Source: Undaria pinnatifida (lineage: Eukaryota; Sar; Phaeophyceae; Laminariales; Alariaceae). From it: 64,000 nt of DNA. The notes beneath the pieces are model-generated. The model did no database searches. It saw only the letters and a program-made list of their open reading frames with translations, and was not told the origin of the DNA. This document shows, in pieces, positions 22,649 through 34,030 of the stretch. How positions within the stretch are numbered: position 1 is the first letter of the stretch; each line of letters opens with the position of its first letter. Where the stretch lies: contig JABAKD010000030.1 of the NCBI GenBank assembly GCA_012845835.1, forward strand, positions 2,667,416 to 2,731,415, given 5' to 3'. The position numbers and the translations under genes are program-made.

Positions 22649-24084
22649 TGTTAGAGATGCTACTTGTCGGTAACCATCATGCCGTTACTTGATAACGCTT
22701 AAAATCATCTAGTATACATTGCAAGTTGCTAGTACGGCAGACAGTTTTCAGTCCGGCAGCGTTTATCGATGCAGTACGTAGCAGGCACAAGTCTCAGCAG
22801 TAATATCTTGGATGCATGATACACAGCAGTATACTGGCTAATCGTATCCGATACCTGGCACACGTAGTGCAGCGCGTTTTCGTACACGTTGAGAGGGACA
22901 GTCCTTGGTATACCTCTTGGAAACGGTAGCAAGACATTTAAGATACGAGTTGTTGCTGGAGCAAGTAGATAGGCCCCATTACGAGGTGTGTGGGAATCTA
23001 TAGCCTCATGTCTTTGTTTCGAATAGCCGCATCTTCGACCCCCTTTCCCGGTCTTTTAGGATGAACTTATTCGTCACCTACCTTTCGACCGTCTTGAGGT
23101 CTGCATATACGGTTATATTCAGGGTGGGCTAATGTAATAGAGTTCAAGTATAGCTGGCAATAGATTCGGTAAGATCTCCCGCAGAGTTATGGTCTATTGG
23201 CCACAAGAAGATTCTCTTAAACGGAATATTCTGAGTGGAGCGGACAACCCGTAGAATCTAGCTACCTTATACCACAAGAGCGTTCTCGGTAATGGAACGT
23301 CCCTCCTCTGGACAAGATAGGTAGAAGTAAGTGCGTTAAGCGCTCATGGGAATATAGAACACCTAGGAGAACGTTCCTTGTACGTTCCATAGGTAAAGGT
23401 CCAGAAGAGAGCACAGCAGCAACGCTGGAGGGTGAAGCGAACTCTGTGAGCCTCACCCCACCCCCATGCTCTCACTCCTTCTCCTTTCCTGTCTGATTGA
23501 GCTTCCCATAGCTCAACGCCAATAATGATAGGAAATCGACAAAGAAGAACCGGTGCTGTCTCCAAGCGAAGCTGATACCCCTGCGTCCCTTCCCTCTCAC
23601 CCTCCGGTACCACGACTCGTCTACACTACGCAGGGTCATGATCACATACCCTGAGATACGAGTTGTTAAACACAACAAGGCTGCAGGAACGCGTATGGGG
23701 GTATTTTGCTTCTGGGGGTCATGGCCTGTTTTTCTATTTTTTATTCGTACCGGATACTGAGGGTATCTATGTCTTTGAGCTACGAGCAGCGCACCACGCG
23801 CACGCCCCTCACGTGGTCACTCCACATCTCCACATCTACACCTCAGATCTCTACCTCTGAAGTCAATTAATCAACATATCGGCTTGGGTGGCCGACCAAC
23901 GTCATCATCTTCTCTTCAGTGTTGGGAGCTCTTTCTCCCACAGGCTCACCTAGCTGCGGTCTTCGTTTGCCTCAAATCGTATAGGCTGTGTCTTCACCGG
24001 GTCATCCGAAAGCGAGCCTACGAGCGTACACCAGCTAAGAACTGATACACGCCACGTGCCATCTCATATATAAGAGGTTTAATC
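22649..24084 (+). repeat. 3' LTR of the copia-type element, with extra segment
   Basis: Matches the 5' LTR at 22649-22972 and 23631-24084. The intervening 22973-23630 (about 650 bp) is absent from the 5' LTR. It is either an insertion here or a deletion in the 5' LTR; no terminal inverted repeat or duplication at its edges decides the question. The segment has no recognisable coding sequence. Confidence 0.8.
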
Positions 24085-24169
24085 GGCCGTGAGGTTGTTG
24101 TTCATCGGATCGCGCTTTTCAATTGTACTCGAAATCATTTTTTTTGTCGGTGAGGCACAGAGCCCCTCA

Positions 24170-24240
24170 AACTATGTAGGAGCCTCGGGAAAAAAGTGGT
24201 GCACCCTTCAGCTATCGTAGCACACAAGTCTATATTATGG
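24170..24240 (+). repeat. R2 repeat fragment
   Basis: Contains 'aggagcctcggg', 'gtggtgcaccc' and 'gctatcgtagcac', which follow the order seen in R2 copies at 40080-40600 and 52340-52690. Short and diverged. Confidence 0.45.
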
Positions 24241-24249
24241 TACGGCTTA

Positions 24250-24545
24250 GAGACAGCCGTAATTACCTGTCCTAATAGGATAATTGGCCTTTCGTATGAT
24301 GATGGGTGATACTTCCAGGCCTTTCAAGGCCAACAACAGGTTGGCGTTTTCTATTCGGGATGCAGTCAGCATATATATAAATCCGAGGCATGCGCCTCTC
24401 GGCTCTCAGATTCTGTCCGGGGCTCTCTGTGGAAAATAATAAAGCTGCGCTTCTCTACTGCTACGGCTAAGAACAGGTGGTTACTCACCGCGAGGACCTG
24501 CTCAATAGGCAGACCTGTAGAGAGTGGGCGCTCTGTGTCCCCGCC
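24250..24545 (+). mobile_element. Solo-LTR-like repeat, copy 1
   Basis: Shares, in order, 'ataatt', 'cgtatgat', 'ttctattcggga', 'ccggggctct', 'aataaagc', 'ggacctgctcaat' and 'ggca' with the reverse complement of 60060-60345. A TATA-like 'atatatataaatccgagg' is followed about 70 bp later by an AATAAA signal, the order of an LTR promoter and poly(A) site. No internal retroelement genes are adjacent. A partial relative may lie at 27400-27480. Ends are not defined, so solo LTR is a hypothesis. Confidence 0.55.
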
Positions 24546-24734
24546 CAATAACGCAACACATGGCGTCGTCGGCACAGGACTACTATTCATAGTATTGGTA
24601 TTCCAATGAGAGTCATCCCAGGGTAGTAGAGTTTGCGATTTTGGGGACGCGCGTCACGATAGAGGGCGCACAACGCTTTTTCTGAGGCGTTCTTCGCTTT
24701 AGTAGCTTAAGACATGGCCCTCTTAACCCTTCTT

Positions 24735-24830
24735 AACCTCTTTAGAGCCCAAAAATTCCTCCCTAGGATACTAACTTCAAGTAAATTTGTCCCCCCAAAA
24801 GGGGTTTCCAGTTGTAAAGGCTCCAAAAAA
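24735..24830 (+). repeat. Dispersed repeat R3, copy 2
   Basis: 'tttagagccc' through 'ggggtttccagttgtaaagg', the same block order as 5836-5925 and 61763-61842. The flanks (24950-24990) resemble R2 ('ttccgatcattttgggggct'). Confidence 0.65.
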
Positions 24831-25014
24831 AAACCGGTTAGTCTGAGCAAACCGAATGAAAGTGCAACGAAAGGAACCCGCGTGTTCCGGGTATATGCAA
24901 AACAGTAATCGTGGGGGGCTAAACGAAAATGGCACCCTTCCGATCATTTTGGGGGCTAAGACGCGTCGGTCTCACCAAGAAAAAAACAAACAATGCCAAA
25001 AAGTGATACCTCTA

Positions 25015-25325
25015 TATTATAAAGATAAAAATACACGTCCAGCTGTGAGATCGAAGATTTTGTCGAAGATCATATTTTTCAAGCTGTGGGTGATACTCCG
25101 ATCGCGCGTATTACAGGGTGTGTGTCCTCGTTAAGGATATAGGTCGGCGACTCCCCTTGGAAATACAGTGTAGCTGTACCACGGAAACAGGGTGATGCTA
25201 GTCAGTCTGTGCGCGGAAACTGCAAAACCCGTTTTTGAGGGGGACAAAATCTGACAGCTGTGGAAGGAAATGCATCAGTTTATCAAGTGTATCCTGTAAG
25301 TCGTGTACCCGGTGAGGGGAGGGCG
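25015..25325 (-). repeat. Dispersed repeat R1, inverted copy
   Basis: Reverse complement of the full R1 unit: 'ctgtgagatcgaagatttt' first, then 'gtcggcgactccc', 'gagggggacaaaatctgac' and 'gcatcagtttatcaagtg'. It continues into G-rich units that repeat parts of R1 downstream. Confidence 0.75.
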
Positions 25326-26050
25326 GAGTTTTTAAGGGCGTGGGGGCTTGGGTTTGAACAAGAAGGAGCGGGGGGGGGGGGGGGGGGGGCAGCTCAATCT
25401 GTGCGCGGAAACTATAAATCCTTCAAGGGGACAAATCTGACGGTTGTGGAAGGAATGCACCAGTTTATCATGTATATCCTGTAAGTCGTACAACCAGTGA
25501 GGAGAGGGCGGAGTGGGCGGGGGAGGGGGGGGGGGGGGCAAAAGGGTTTTCAACAGCTTTAGGTCGTATAGATGTAGGGGCTTGCTATACGCGTGGTGCT
25601 AGGTCTAGGCGATGGTGCGGGTGGTAGGGAAGGAGGGGGCGTTGGGGGGGGGGGGGGGGGGTGAATTGGAGCTACGGCATGGATCGCTAGAAAGAAAATG
25701 AGGTGATATCTACTGCGTGGAAGTGTTTATTACTCTGGCAGACTTTGATTTTAGGTGGGGCGTTTAAACAATAGGGAGCGGGGGGAAAGAGAGGGGGCGT
25801 TGGGGGGGGGAGCGAGGGTGGAAATGAATTGGAATTACGGCATGGATGGCTAAAAAGATGATGAGGTGATATCAGCTGCCTGGTAGTGTTTATTACTCTG
25901 GCAGGTTTTGATTTTATGTGGGGCGTATGAACGAGAAGGATGGGGGGGCGGGGGGCGGGCGAGACAACTCAATATGTGCGCGGAAACTATAAATCCTTTT
26001 TACAAATCTGACGGTTGTAGCAAGAATGCATCACTTTATATCACCTGGCC
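25326..26050 (-). repeat. G-run cluster with R1-derived units
   Basis: Three or four units each pair a G-run of 10 or more bases (about 25369-25390, 25526-25538, 25646-25662, 25800-25810) with R1-like pieces such as 'gtgcgcggaaactataaatcc' and 'aatctgacggttgt'. The units at 25610-25720 and 25750-25930 are near repeats of each other ('gaattggagctacggcatgg'). No coding content. Confidence 0.65.
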
Positions 26051-26569
26051 TGGTATTGTTTACTATTCTAGCCGATTTGATGTTATTTATAGGTGTGGTA
26101 TACACCACAATTTTTAGGTGTGGTATACAATGTGTTATAGCTTCGTAATTTGTTATTGTACATGGATCCCAAGATAGAACATTTCAATCGATAGTCACAA
26201 CCATGTAGTTACCATGATTTTACCGTGCCGATGTGGGGCTCTGAGGTCGCCAATTATAAGGCAGAGATACATGTTGCAAAATACAACAGGCGAGGTGATG
26301 TGGTCATCATGCAATGTCACCACCAAATGTTAAGCACGAGGGGGGGAAGTGCAAATCGTCAGTGTTTTGAAAGGAACGCTTGATGATGCACCCGCGCTCA
26401 AATACGTTACTTCGTTAGTCATACTTCGTTTGGCAGAGGTTGGGAGGTGATCATTCAGACGGTAGGTAAGAAATACCCTACGTACTAATAGGTTGGTAGA
26501 TGGTGTCGTCTACCGCAATATATATTATATATAGATGTATTATTTCCAAAACCGTCACATTTATCCCCT

Positions 26570-27065
26570 CAAAGTATTGTATAGTTTCCAGGCACATATT
26601 GAGCTGCCCCAACCCCCCCCCCCCCCCCCCCCCTGCCCCAAACCCCCCCCCCCCGCCCCCAATAATATACTGGTGCCAAAACCGTCAGATTTATCCCCTC
26701 GAAAGGATTTATAGCTTACATGCACAAATTGCCCCTTCCCCCCCCCCCCCCCCCCCCCCCCCCGCCTCCAAACCCGCTCGCTTTTGATCAAAACCAGGCC
26801 CCCTTTCCCTTCACAGCTGTCAGATTTTGTCCCCCTCAGAAACGGGTTTTATAGTTTCCGCGCACAGACTAACTAAAATCATCCTGTTGACCCTGATAGC
26901 TACACTGTAGTTGTAAGGGGAGTCGCCGACCTATATCCTTAATGAGGGCACACAACTCGTAATGCGCGCGATCGGAGTATCACACACAGCTTGCAAAGAT
27001 GAGTTTCGACGAAATCTTCGATCTCACAGCTGGAGTGTATTTTAATTTTTATAATATATACTCCG
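26570..27065 (+). repeat. Dispersed repeat R1 with C-runs, full copy
   Basis: Two C-run units (about 26613-26656 and 26729-26763) each with 'aaaaccgtcag' and 'tttatcccctc' lead into the complete R1 unit at 26810-27065, ending in 'atctcacagctggagtg' and an A/T-rich end. Confidence 0.75.
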
Positions 27066-30010
27066 GAGTATATCGTAGCATGCGTCTGGGCCCATCAAAG
27101 GTTTCTTACAGTCTCTTCTTCTTACTATGGGTTAGTAAGATGATTTTACGATCGATGATCATACTTTTTTTGGGAACTTTGGCGCACAGAAAGGTTGTGG
27201 CCGCGGGTTGCGGGAACGAATGTCTCCGAAGAAGTCAGAAGTCATGTTTCGTGTTTGATTGAGGTGGTAACTGTGTTGGGCTCCTCGCGCGTTGGGAGGG
27301 CTCAGAAACTTGTTCTTACTGCTACATCACTGCTTACTAGCTAGCGTGGGATGACTCTCAATAATGGTGAGATGTTCAAAAGCTGCTCGCTTATTTTCTG
27401 TGTCTCAAGTCGACGAACAGGCGTGAGTGAGTAACGATACAAGGGCCTGCTCAATAGGCTAACCTGCTCTAGGAGATACTCTTGTTATCTCCTACATGTA
27501 CATACTCGCTATTATTATTATTATTATTTCATTTGCCATCTATCTGACAATGTAGCGTGAGTGTCAAAAACCATAAACATGATGAAAGAACACAACATCC
27601 AGATGAAAGCGTGAAACGATGTTTCCAACAACCAAAAACCCCGAATACTAAATGTACCTTCCTGTTTTCCTGGCCCTGCCCCCTCCAGCCGCAAGGGCCA
27701 AGTCCTCCCCCCTATACACTTCCGAAGAAGCATCGAACAACAACCCGCTGTCCACATAATAAATGGCTAGTTTGTAACTGCTGCGTGTATGTTTCAACGC
27801 GCAGAAGGCTGTGCGGTATTGCTGCGTAATGCTATCGGCCATGGCAAGGAAAGAGTCCCCGCCGTCTCGCTCTCTCTGTGGCCCTACCCTCTTAACCTCT
27901 CCCCCCAAAACACTACTGCTCCCACCCCTATCCTTGCTATTATTGTTAAAAATAGTACCTCACGAAAGAAGTTAGTAGCTAGATTTTGGCTATATCGTAG
28001 CCGCCAGTCACCGGTTTTAAATTAGCTCTTTTCGCTTTTTCTTTCTTCTGGTGAACGGCAAAATAATTAATAATCTTCTAATCAACTAGCAGCTAGCACT
28101 CCGACGCACAATATCAGCCAGGGTATTATGAGTGTTTTTTACGTTAAACTGGTATTTTGACCCAACTACTACACTTGTACAGCATTTACTTCGACGGCTT
28201 GTTAATAACCGTTTTGGGACTTGAGACGCAAGTAATATGGACGAAAAAAAAACGTTGATTTTATTACACTACCACAGCATTCGCCACATGAAGCAATCCG
28301 AGCTGCTGGTATCATAGGACACATACATGTGTTGGAACTGCAACGCCGCCGGAAGCTGTGATGTAAGTCTAGCGTGACAGGCATGATATGGGGATACTCG
28401 GATTGCCTCAACAAGAGGCATGCTACGATATAGAAGCGTGCGCATCCATTTTTTCCTGAAGTTCTCCTCTCGCTTAATCAGGAGCTCATAAAGACATGTC
28501 CCTTTCCCCCAAAAAACTGATCTAGAGATAAATAAAACTGCTATTATTATGAAAAATCGCATGGCCTAGGTATACATATTATATACACTGTTCTTCGTTC
28601 CCCCTTGCCGCCTCGGTAAGGCATGCTGCGAAGCATGCCCTAGCAGGCTTGTAGCGAGTGGGTGGGGTCTTTCTGGCGAGTGTAAGGCCGGACTCACCCT
28701 CAAGGAGTGATACCTTCTTGCTGCTGCGTGTGGCCGCGAGGCTTAGGCGTGGCGGTAGAGTTGGGTCGTACGTGGTGCGTTAGGCATGGTCACCTACGAT
28801 TCGCGCGTCTTTTTAGGCAGCAGCGGCGGAGCAGCAATGCTTAATCGCGGGATGCTTGTGCGCGGAGGCAGGCGGCACCACGAGCCACACTACGGCGCAG
28901 TCTCGGTTTGCGTGGAGGGGACTGCGCCGGCATGAGGCTGGATTCGACGACGAAGGAGGAGGGCGACTGGCCGTCGACGGGCGGGGAAGAGACGGATTGA
29001 ACTCTTCCTGAACGAGAATTTTTGTTTTTCAGATCCAAGCACCGCAAACTGCGTGGAGCATTTTGTTTATTTTTTGGACGGGGGAGAAGGGGAACCGATT
29101 GGAATTGAATGTGAACGAGAGCAAGTGCGAAGGAGCGGGCCGAGTGAGCTAAGGCGATGAGGCGGCCACGGAGAACTACACAGCAGGAGGATGGCACACG
29201 GAGACCCACGACGGCACGCACATCATCATCATGAGAGCAGGGATCGTCATTTTTTTAGGGTTATTTTTACGAGGCAGTAGTACAACATGTTACTTACGTC
29301 ACTGATTCTTGTAGAGTTTGTAGAAGAGTTGTATACCCTTCACAGGGAACGACCCGCGGCAATTTTCAATTTTCAGGCACGGGCGTCGTAGCTGCGCTGC
29401 AACCTGTCAAATAACTCGGGAAGGAGGGGCGATCATTGATATCTGTACTGTGGTTTTTGGTTCCATTGCTCTTGTTTCACTGCATGCCCGCGGGTCGTCA
29501 CTCTGACAGCACTCCAGACAGCAGGCGCGTTCGTCTATACTCGCGATTACCGTGCGGTTCGTACGGTGCAGGCAGCCCAACCGCTCTAGTTTGTAGCCGC
29601 GAGTTGGTTAGTTGTGGGAACGGGGGAACTCTATGCTGTAGTTGAGTGGATATACGCGGCCATGTGAGTTCAGTTTGCACATTGGACCTATTCACTTGTG
29701 CGCCTTTTTCCGTATCGTGCGTTTTTGGGCGGGAAAGCGTAGCATTTCCCGGACCATTTCGCTTTTTGTTTTTTTTTTTTGTTTTTTTTATCCTCCGGCG
29801 GATGGGGAAAAATAAAGCTTTAGCTCACCACACTTCCACGTATTTTCATACGACGCGTCGTGTGTCAATTTAACTCAGCTGCTTTCGCAGCCCAACGCTA
29901 GCTGGCGCACCCTTCGGGTTCCATTGTAGGTATAGCGTAAGCTGTCCCTATCATTTCGGATCTTCCTAATAGGGCTCCAGCACCTTTGTGTAACCACGGA
30001 CTCTAGATTT
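27066..30010. other. Intergenic region without supported genes
   Basis: No gene could be supported in about 2.9 kb. A fragment related to the solo-LTR-like repeat may lie at 27400-27480 ('ggcctgctcaataggc'). A hairpin 'catgctgcgaagcatg' is at about 28622-28637. The part 28600-29240 is richer in G+C than its flanks and has a 126-codon reverse frame (28841-29221) of Arg/Ser-rich composition without recognisable motifs. Confidence 0.5.
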
Positions 30011-30028
30011 TTGACAAGAGTTAATATG

Positions 30029-30162
<134 letters not shown>

Positions 30163-30169
30163 TTATACA

Positions 30170-30420
30170 ACCACAATCATGCAAAAAAAAAATGGCCTTC
30201 GTACGTATTATTTTTTTTTTTGCCGATGGGCTACGAGTACAACAAGCATCATTTATTTATTTTCCGACGACTTCGGGTTGATGAGGAGCCCCGTCATGGA
30301 ACATTTCACACGAAAACTGCTCGTACCTCGCAGCTATCGTAGCACAACATGCGTACCTCAAGTTTTTTTCCTAGATAGACCGATAGATTACTCTTGATTA
30401 TTAGATCGCGCGCTCTCCTC
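30170..30420 (+). repeat. R2 repeat, diverged copy
   Basis: Contains 'cgacgacttcgggttgatg', 'aggagccccgtcat', 'cacgaaaactgctcgtacc' and 'ctatcgtagca', matching R2 block order at 40440-40530 and 61845-61930. Confidence 0.6.
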
Positions 30421-31079
30421 GCCGCTTTCTTTTTTTTCCCGGTATTTTTTTCACTGAATGGGTCCCAGACACAGGGTTATTAAAGGTTCTCGCACATACA
30501 TGCGCACCAAAAAGTATGCTTCATTGTGCGATTCTACAAAGGTCAGGAACCGTAGCAAGTAGTAAGTGCTATTATACCTACGAACAACAGGTAGTGTTAT
30601 TATGTTCCAAATGTTATGCCTTTTCTCACGCGCATTTTTATTGTCGAGATGCTGGGCCTGTTATTATATAGGGAGTAGTAGTCGGAATGTTATTGAAAGT
30701 ACACACACGTGATAATAGTTGAAAAACCTGAAGGAAAAGAGAGTTGGTTCGCTACCACCAGGTATAGGTCCTCAGGAGCGAGGAATATTTGAATATATTG
30801 TTGGCGCACCCTTTAGTTCGCGCGAAAACATATTACACAACACGTTTTGTTTGTATGAAATAACCAGTGACACGTTTAGCTCAAAAGACGCGCTCCACAT
30901 ATCGTATACACTACCTACTACGTACGAGTAGCTATTATTATAGATAATTCGAACAACTATATGATAAGAGCTTTGTAAAATGGATTGGATGGGGATGATG
31001 ATTTGATTGCTTTTTAAATGCTTGTTGTGACTAAAGCTCACCATAAAACATCCATTATTCATGTTTCCAGGCAGTAGAG

Positions 31080-31240
31080 TATTATAAAAATTAAAATACA
31101 CTCCAGCTGTGAGATCGAATATTTTGTCGAAACTCATCTTTGCAAGCTGTGTGTGATACTCCGATCGCGCGCATTACGGGTTGAGTGTCCTCATTAAGGA
31201 TATAGGTCGGCGACTCCCCTTGCAACTACATTATTATATG
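31080..31240 (-). repeat. Dispersed repeat R1, partial inverted copy
   Basis: 'aaaatacactccagctgtg', 'ttttgtcgaaactcatctt', 'gatactccgatcgcgcgc' and 'gtcggcgactccccttgc': the 3' half of R1 in reverse. Confidence 0.75.
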
Positions 31241-31297
31241 GTATATCTATACCTGCTGTGTGTCATACTAAAAACTCACACTGGCATGTAGTGTGAT

Positions 31298-31630
31298 GTG
31301 TGTTTTGTCTACGTTTCAGCTCCGTTCCATGGTACATACCGGTATGTTGTAGGTAGCCGTTTCGGTCTCGTTCTTGATGGCCACACGGAAGTTGCCTTTC
31401 CGGAAATCTATCGGGGGAAGAATCGGTACGGACTCTTGGGCGAGCTGGATATAGGAGACTACGAGTTCTGGGAAGTGCTGTGGATGCCGTTCCTCCATGG
31501 GTACGAGAGAAGGAACGTTTTTAGGTGGAAGACAGCCACCACATTCTTCTTTCTTTACCGGGTATTAATACCACCATTTATACTACTACTCGTACCTACT
31601 AGTAGTATTGCTATACCGCACGCAGTATAG
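31298..31630 (+). other. Unassigned open frame, possible exon or gene fragment
   Basis: A frame of about 110 codons whose middle part has protein-like composition (FGLVLDGHTEVAFPEIYRG and DYEFWEVLWMPFLHGY), unlike the homopolymer frames around it. It begins with a GTG rather than an ATG, but 'tacgtttcag|ctccg' at about 31310-31320 could be a splice acceptor. No partner exon, donor or domain was recognised. It could be an exon of an unknown gene, a decayed gene or chance. Confidence 0.25.
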
Positions 31631-31839
31631 TAGTATTGCTAGAGAGGGGTGCGTCCGAACAGCAACGGCGCACCGAGATGTATACATACATACCTGATAT
31701 ATACATCGCACTAGTATTCTGAGAAAGCCCCAGCACAGTCAGTAGGAATGATTAAGCTGCAGCAACAACAGCTATTATACTAAATCGATGCACATGCAGT
31801 TGTTGGTATTATGATATTAATATTATTACTACACATGTG

Positions 31840-31930
31840 AGTAGTAGTTTAGTAGTAGTAGTAGTAGTAATAGTGGTAGTGGTACGTCCTAGTAGTAGTA
31901 GTCGTAGTAGTAGTTTGTAGTAGTAGTCTG
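31840..31930 (+). repeat. (AGT)n-type microsatellite
   Basis: Imperfect agt triplets with tagtggtagtgg interruptions; similar to 14560-14720. Confidence 0.8.
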
Positions 31931-32339
31931 TGTTTGTTCTTGGCATTAAACTGATATCTCCACCCACCTGTAGATACATAGTCTATACATCACAGCACAA
32001 CCAGTGTCCGCGCCGATGCTTCCTACTAATAGAGGCTATGATAGCTCTATATCGTAGCTCTGCGGTCACGAACTACAACAAGATAAGAGATACACATTGC
32101 AATTTCGTCAATAATAGTACTAAAGTAGCAGCGGGAAAATACTTTCGCCACCGCCGTGTCCAAAAGGCTACTTCATGTTCTACTGCTGCTGTCTGTTAAT
32201 TGTTTCCTGGTACACTATTAGATAGAGCTATTGACAACAGCAGCAGCAGTGTCAATCATTCTGCACTTTGTTGACAAAAGACATGGATGTTATTGAGGTT
32301 CCGTTGGACATTCGACGATGCATCACTACTTGTACGTTG

Positions 32340-32770
32340 TAGCGGAGTGCTCCCCGTAGAAGAATCGTTCATAGATTCGACGTGAAATCATGTCATATGG
32401 TTGAGGTGAAAACACGTGATATTAGATGTCACAAACGCACGTCAAGACCATCACAAGATTATTAATGGGCGATAATGTAGGTGACGATGAGATGGAACAA
32501 AGCAGGAAGCCCCTCATCTCACTACCCTGCCTGGCCTTGTTCTGTCTGGTCTTTAGCATTCTTTTGAGGAAAATGATGCATAAGCTTTGAGTCTATCCAG
32601 CGAGCCATGAGTCCTGAGAGACCAAACAAGGGCACCGGAACCCATGAGGGGCGCGCGCTTCCCAACACCGACCAACCACGCATCCCCCACTCGGAGCACC
32701 ACCGCATACGGCGTCGTCGGCAGGACGACCCACTCGGAGTACCATCACAATGTGTAGTGCATATTATGTC
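32340..32770 (+). repeat. Dispersed repeat R11, copy 1
   Basis: About 420 bp repeated at 50826-51260 in the same orientation. Shared blocks include 'gattcgacgtgaaa', 'gggcgataatgtaggtgac', 'aagctttgagtctatccag', 'caagggcaccggaaccca' and 'accacgcatcccccactcgg'. The ends 'tgtagcggagtgctcc' and 'ggagtaccatcaca' are roughly complementary, so it may be a MITE. Short reverse frames give no recognisable protein. Confidence 0.75.
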
Positions 32771-33084
32771 CGACATTAAAGACGCGCCCATGCCTTGCTT
32801 AGTCGCACGCTACAACCCCCCCCTCCCCCCCCCCCCCGCCCTCCGCCCCCCCATTTTCGAACCGCACGGTTTGTGCGGCCAGCTCACCACAGCGGTGCCT
32901 TGAGCTGAGCTGCCGTGCCACTTGTACTCATAGAATAAACTCACTGTGTGGGAAGCATACACACCACATAACATTTCCTGCTCCTTCCTGCACCGTGTTT
33001 TCATCAACAACCATCATTATGATTGCAGGGTGATTGTATGTCAAATTTGGGTGTGGGTAGAAAAACATATTGAAAACAGGGTAT

Positions 33085-33215
33085 TGAAACCGACGACACC
33101 ATCATCACAACCCAAGCCGTAACACCAACCCTGAAACCCGCGAGAAAAAAAAACCAGCAAAAACGGGCCAAAAAAGGCACCTAATATCTTCGTGGGCTGG
33201 GTTGTGGACAACTTG
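33085..33215 (+). repeat. R10 foldback element, 5' part
   Basis: 'tattgaaaccgacgac', 'atcacaacccaagcc' and 'aacccgcgagaaaaa' match the left arm and centre of the complete copy at 33447-33622. The right arm is missing or unrecognisable. Confidence 0.6.
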
Positions 33216-33446
33216 GATCTTATCCTCGGGGGTTCCCGTTTATTTTCGAGCCGGACAGTTCGTGGCCAGCTCATCATCGCGGTGCCTTGAGCTGCCGCAC
33301 TACTCGTACTCACAGAATAAAACTCCCTGTTTTGGAAGCATACTGTTTTACATATTTCCTACTCCTTTCTCGCTACACCGTGTTGTTATCGACCGTTATT
33401 ACTGGGTGTTTGGATATCAAATTTGGATGGGTACGAAGTGAGAACA

Positions 33447-33622
33447 TGTTGAAACCGGTATTGAAACCGACGAACATCACAACCCAAGCCTTGAGATCAG
33501 CCCAAACCCGCGAAAAAAAAAGAAGAAACACGGACCAAAATGGTACTTCCACCCCCTATTTTTTTCGTGCGTTGGGATTGCCTTTGGATTTTGACGGTCG
33601 TCGGACCGGTTTTCAAGACTGG
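33447..33622 (+). mobile_element. R10 foldback element, complete copy
   Basis: The left arm 'attgaaaccgacgaac' is mirrored by the right arm 'gtcgtcggaccggttttcaa'. Inside, 'aacccgcgaaaaa' is mirrored by 'ttttttcgtgcgttggg'. The unit is about 170 bp with no coding capacity. Further copies are at 54440-54596 and 62177-62377. Confidence 0.65.
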
Positions 33623-33853
33623 TATCATATTTTCCCACTACCACCCTGGAAGCAAATTTGATATCCCGCAAACACCTTGCTTATCGATGAATAATGCGAT
33701 TTGGTTGCTGAAAACGTGCGTCCCGAAATTAAGACACGAACGAGCAGGCAGGCAGACAATATGGACAACATATTTCACGGTGAGAAAAACGATAGCTTGA
33801 AGCATTAGCTACGAGTATTACTTGAAGTATCATAGTACTTCGTGCTTGTCGAG

Positions 33854-34030
33854 GTTGGGTTGGGTTGGGTTGGGTTGGGTTGGGTTGGGTTGGGTTGGGT
33901 TGGGTTGGGTTGGGTTGGGTTGGTTGGGTTGGGTTGGGTTGGGTTGGGTTGGGTTGGGTTGGGTTGGGTTGGGTTGGGTTGGGTTGGTTGGGATGGGTTG
34001 GGTTGGGGTAGGGTGGTTGGGTTGGGATGT
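33854..34030 (+). repeat. (TTGGG)n pentanucleotide array
   Basis: About 170 bp of almost perfect ttggg units, with single-unit losses and a few substitutions at the 3' end, then ggtgggtggg-type sequence to about 34125. The G-rich strand has G-quadruplex potential. Long frames across it (Gly-Leu-Trp-Val repeats on +, Pro-Asn-Thr on -) are a property of the repeat. Confidence 0.97.

Larger units (their letters stand above)
15957..24084 (+). mobile_element. Ty1/copia-type LTR retrotransposon, internally deleted
   Basis: Two long direct repeats (15957-16752 and 22649-24084) both start TGTTAGA; the first ends TCTAATA, the mirror of the start. A primer site follows the 5' LTR directly and a purine tract precedes the 3' LTR. 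Between them lie a broken gag, a protease with DSGAS and a Ser/Thr-rich linker. No integrase, reverse transcriptase or RNase H motifs were found, so the copy cannot move by itself. The leader is unusually long (16753-18860) and contains a MITE. The 3' LTR has about 650 bp more than the 5' LTR. No matching target-site duplication was found beside the LTRs. Confidence 0.88.

Noticed and set aside
28841-29221. 126-codon reverse frame in a GC-richer island
   Set aside because: Arg/Ser/Ala-rich without motifs; no splice model or second exon.
29436-29645. Frame starting with a signal-peptide-like hydrophobic stretch
   Set aside because: The start is TTG, not ATG, and the remainder is short and featureless.
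33854-34030. Telomere or interstitial telomere repeat
   Set aside because: The unit is ttggg, not a ttaggg or tttaggg type; without chromosome-end evidence it is a microsatellite.
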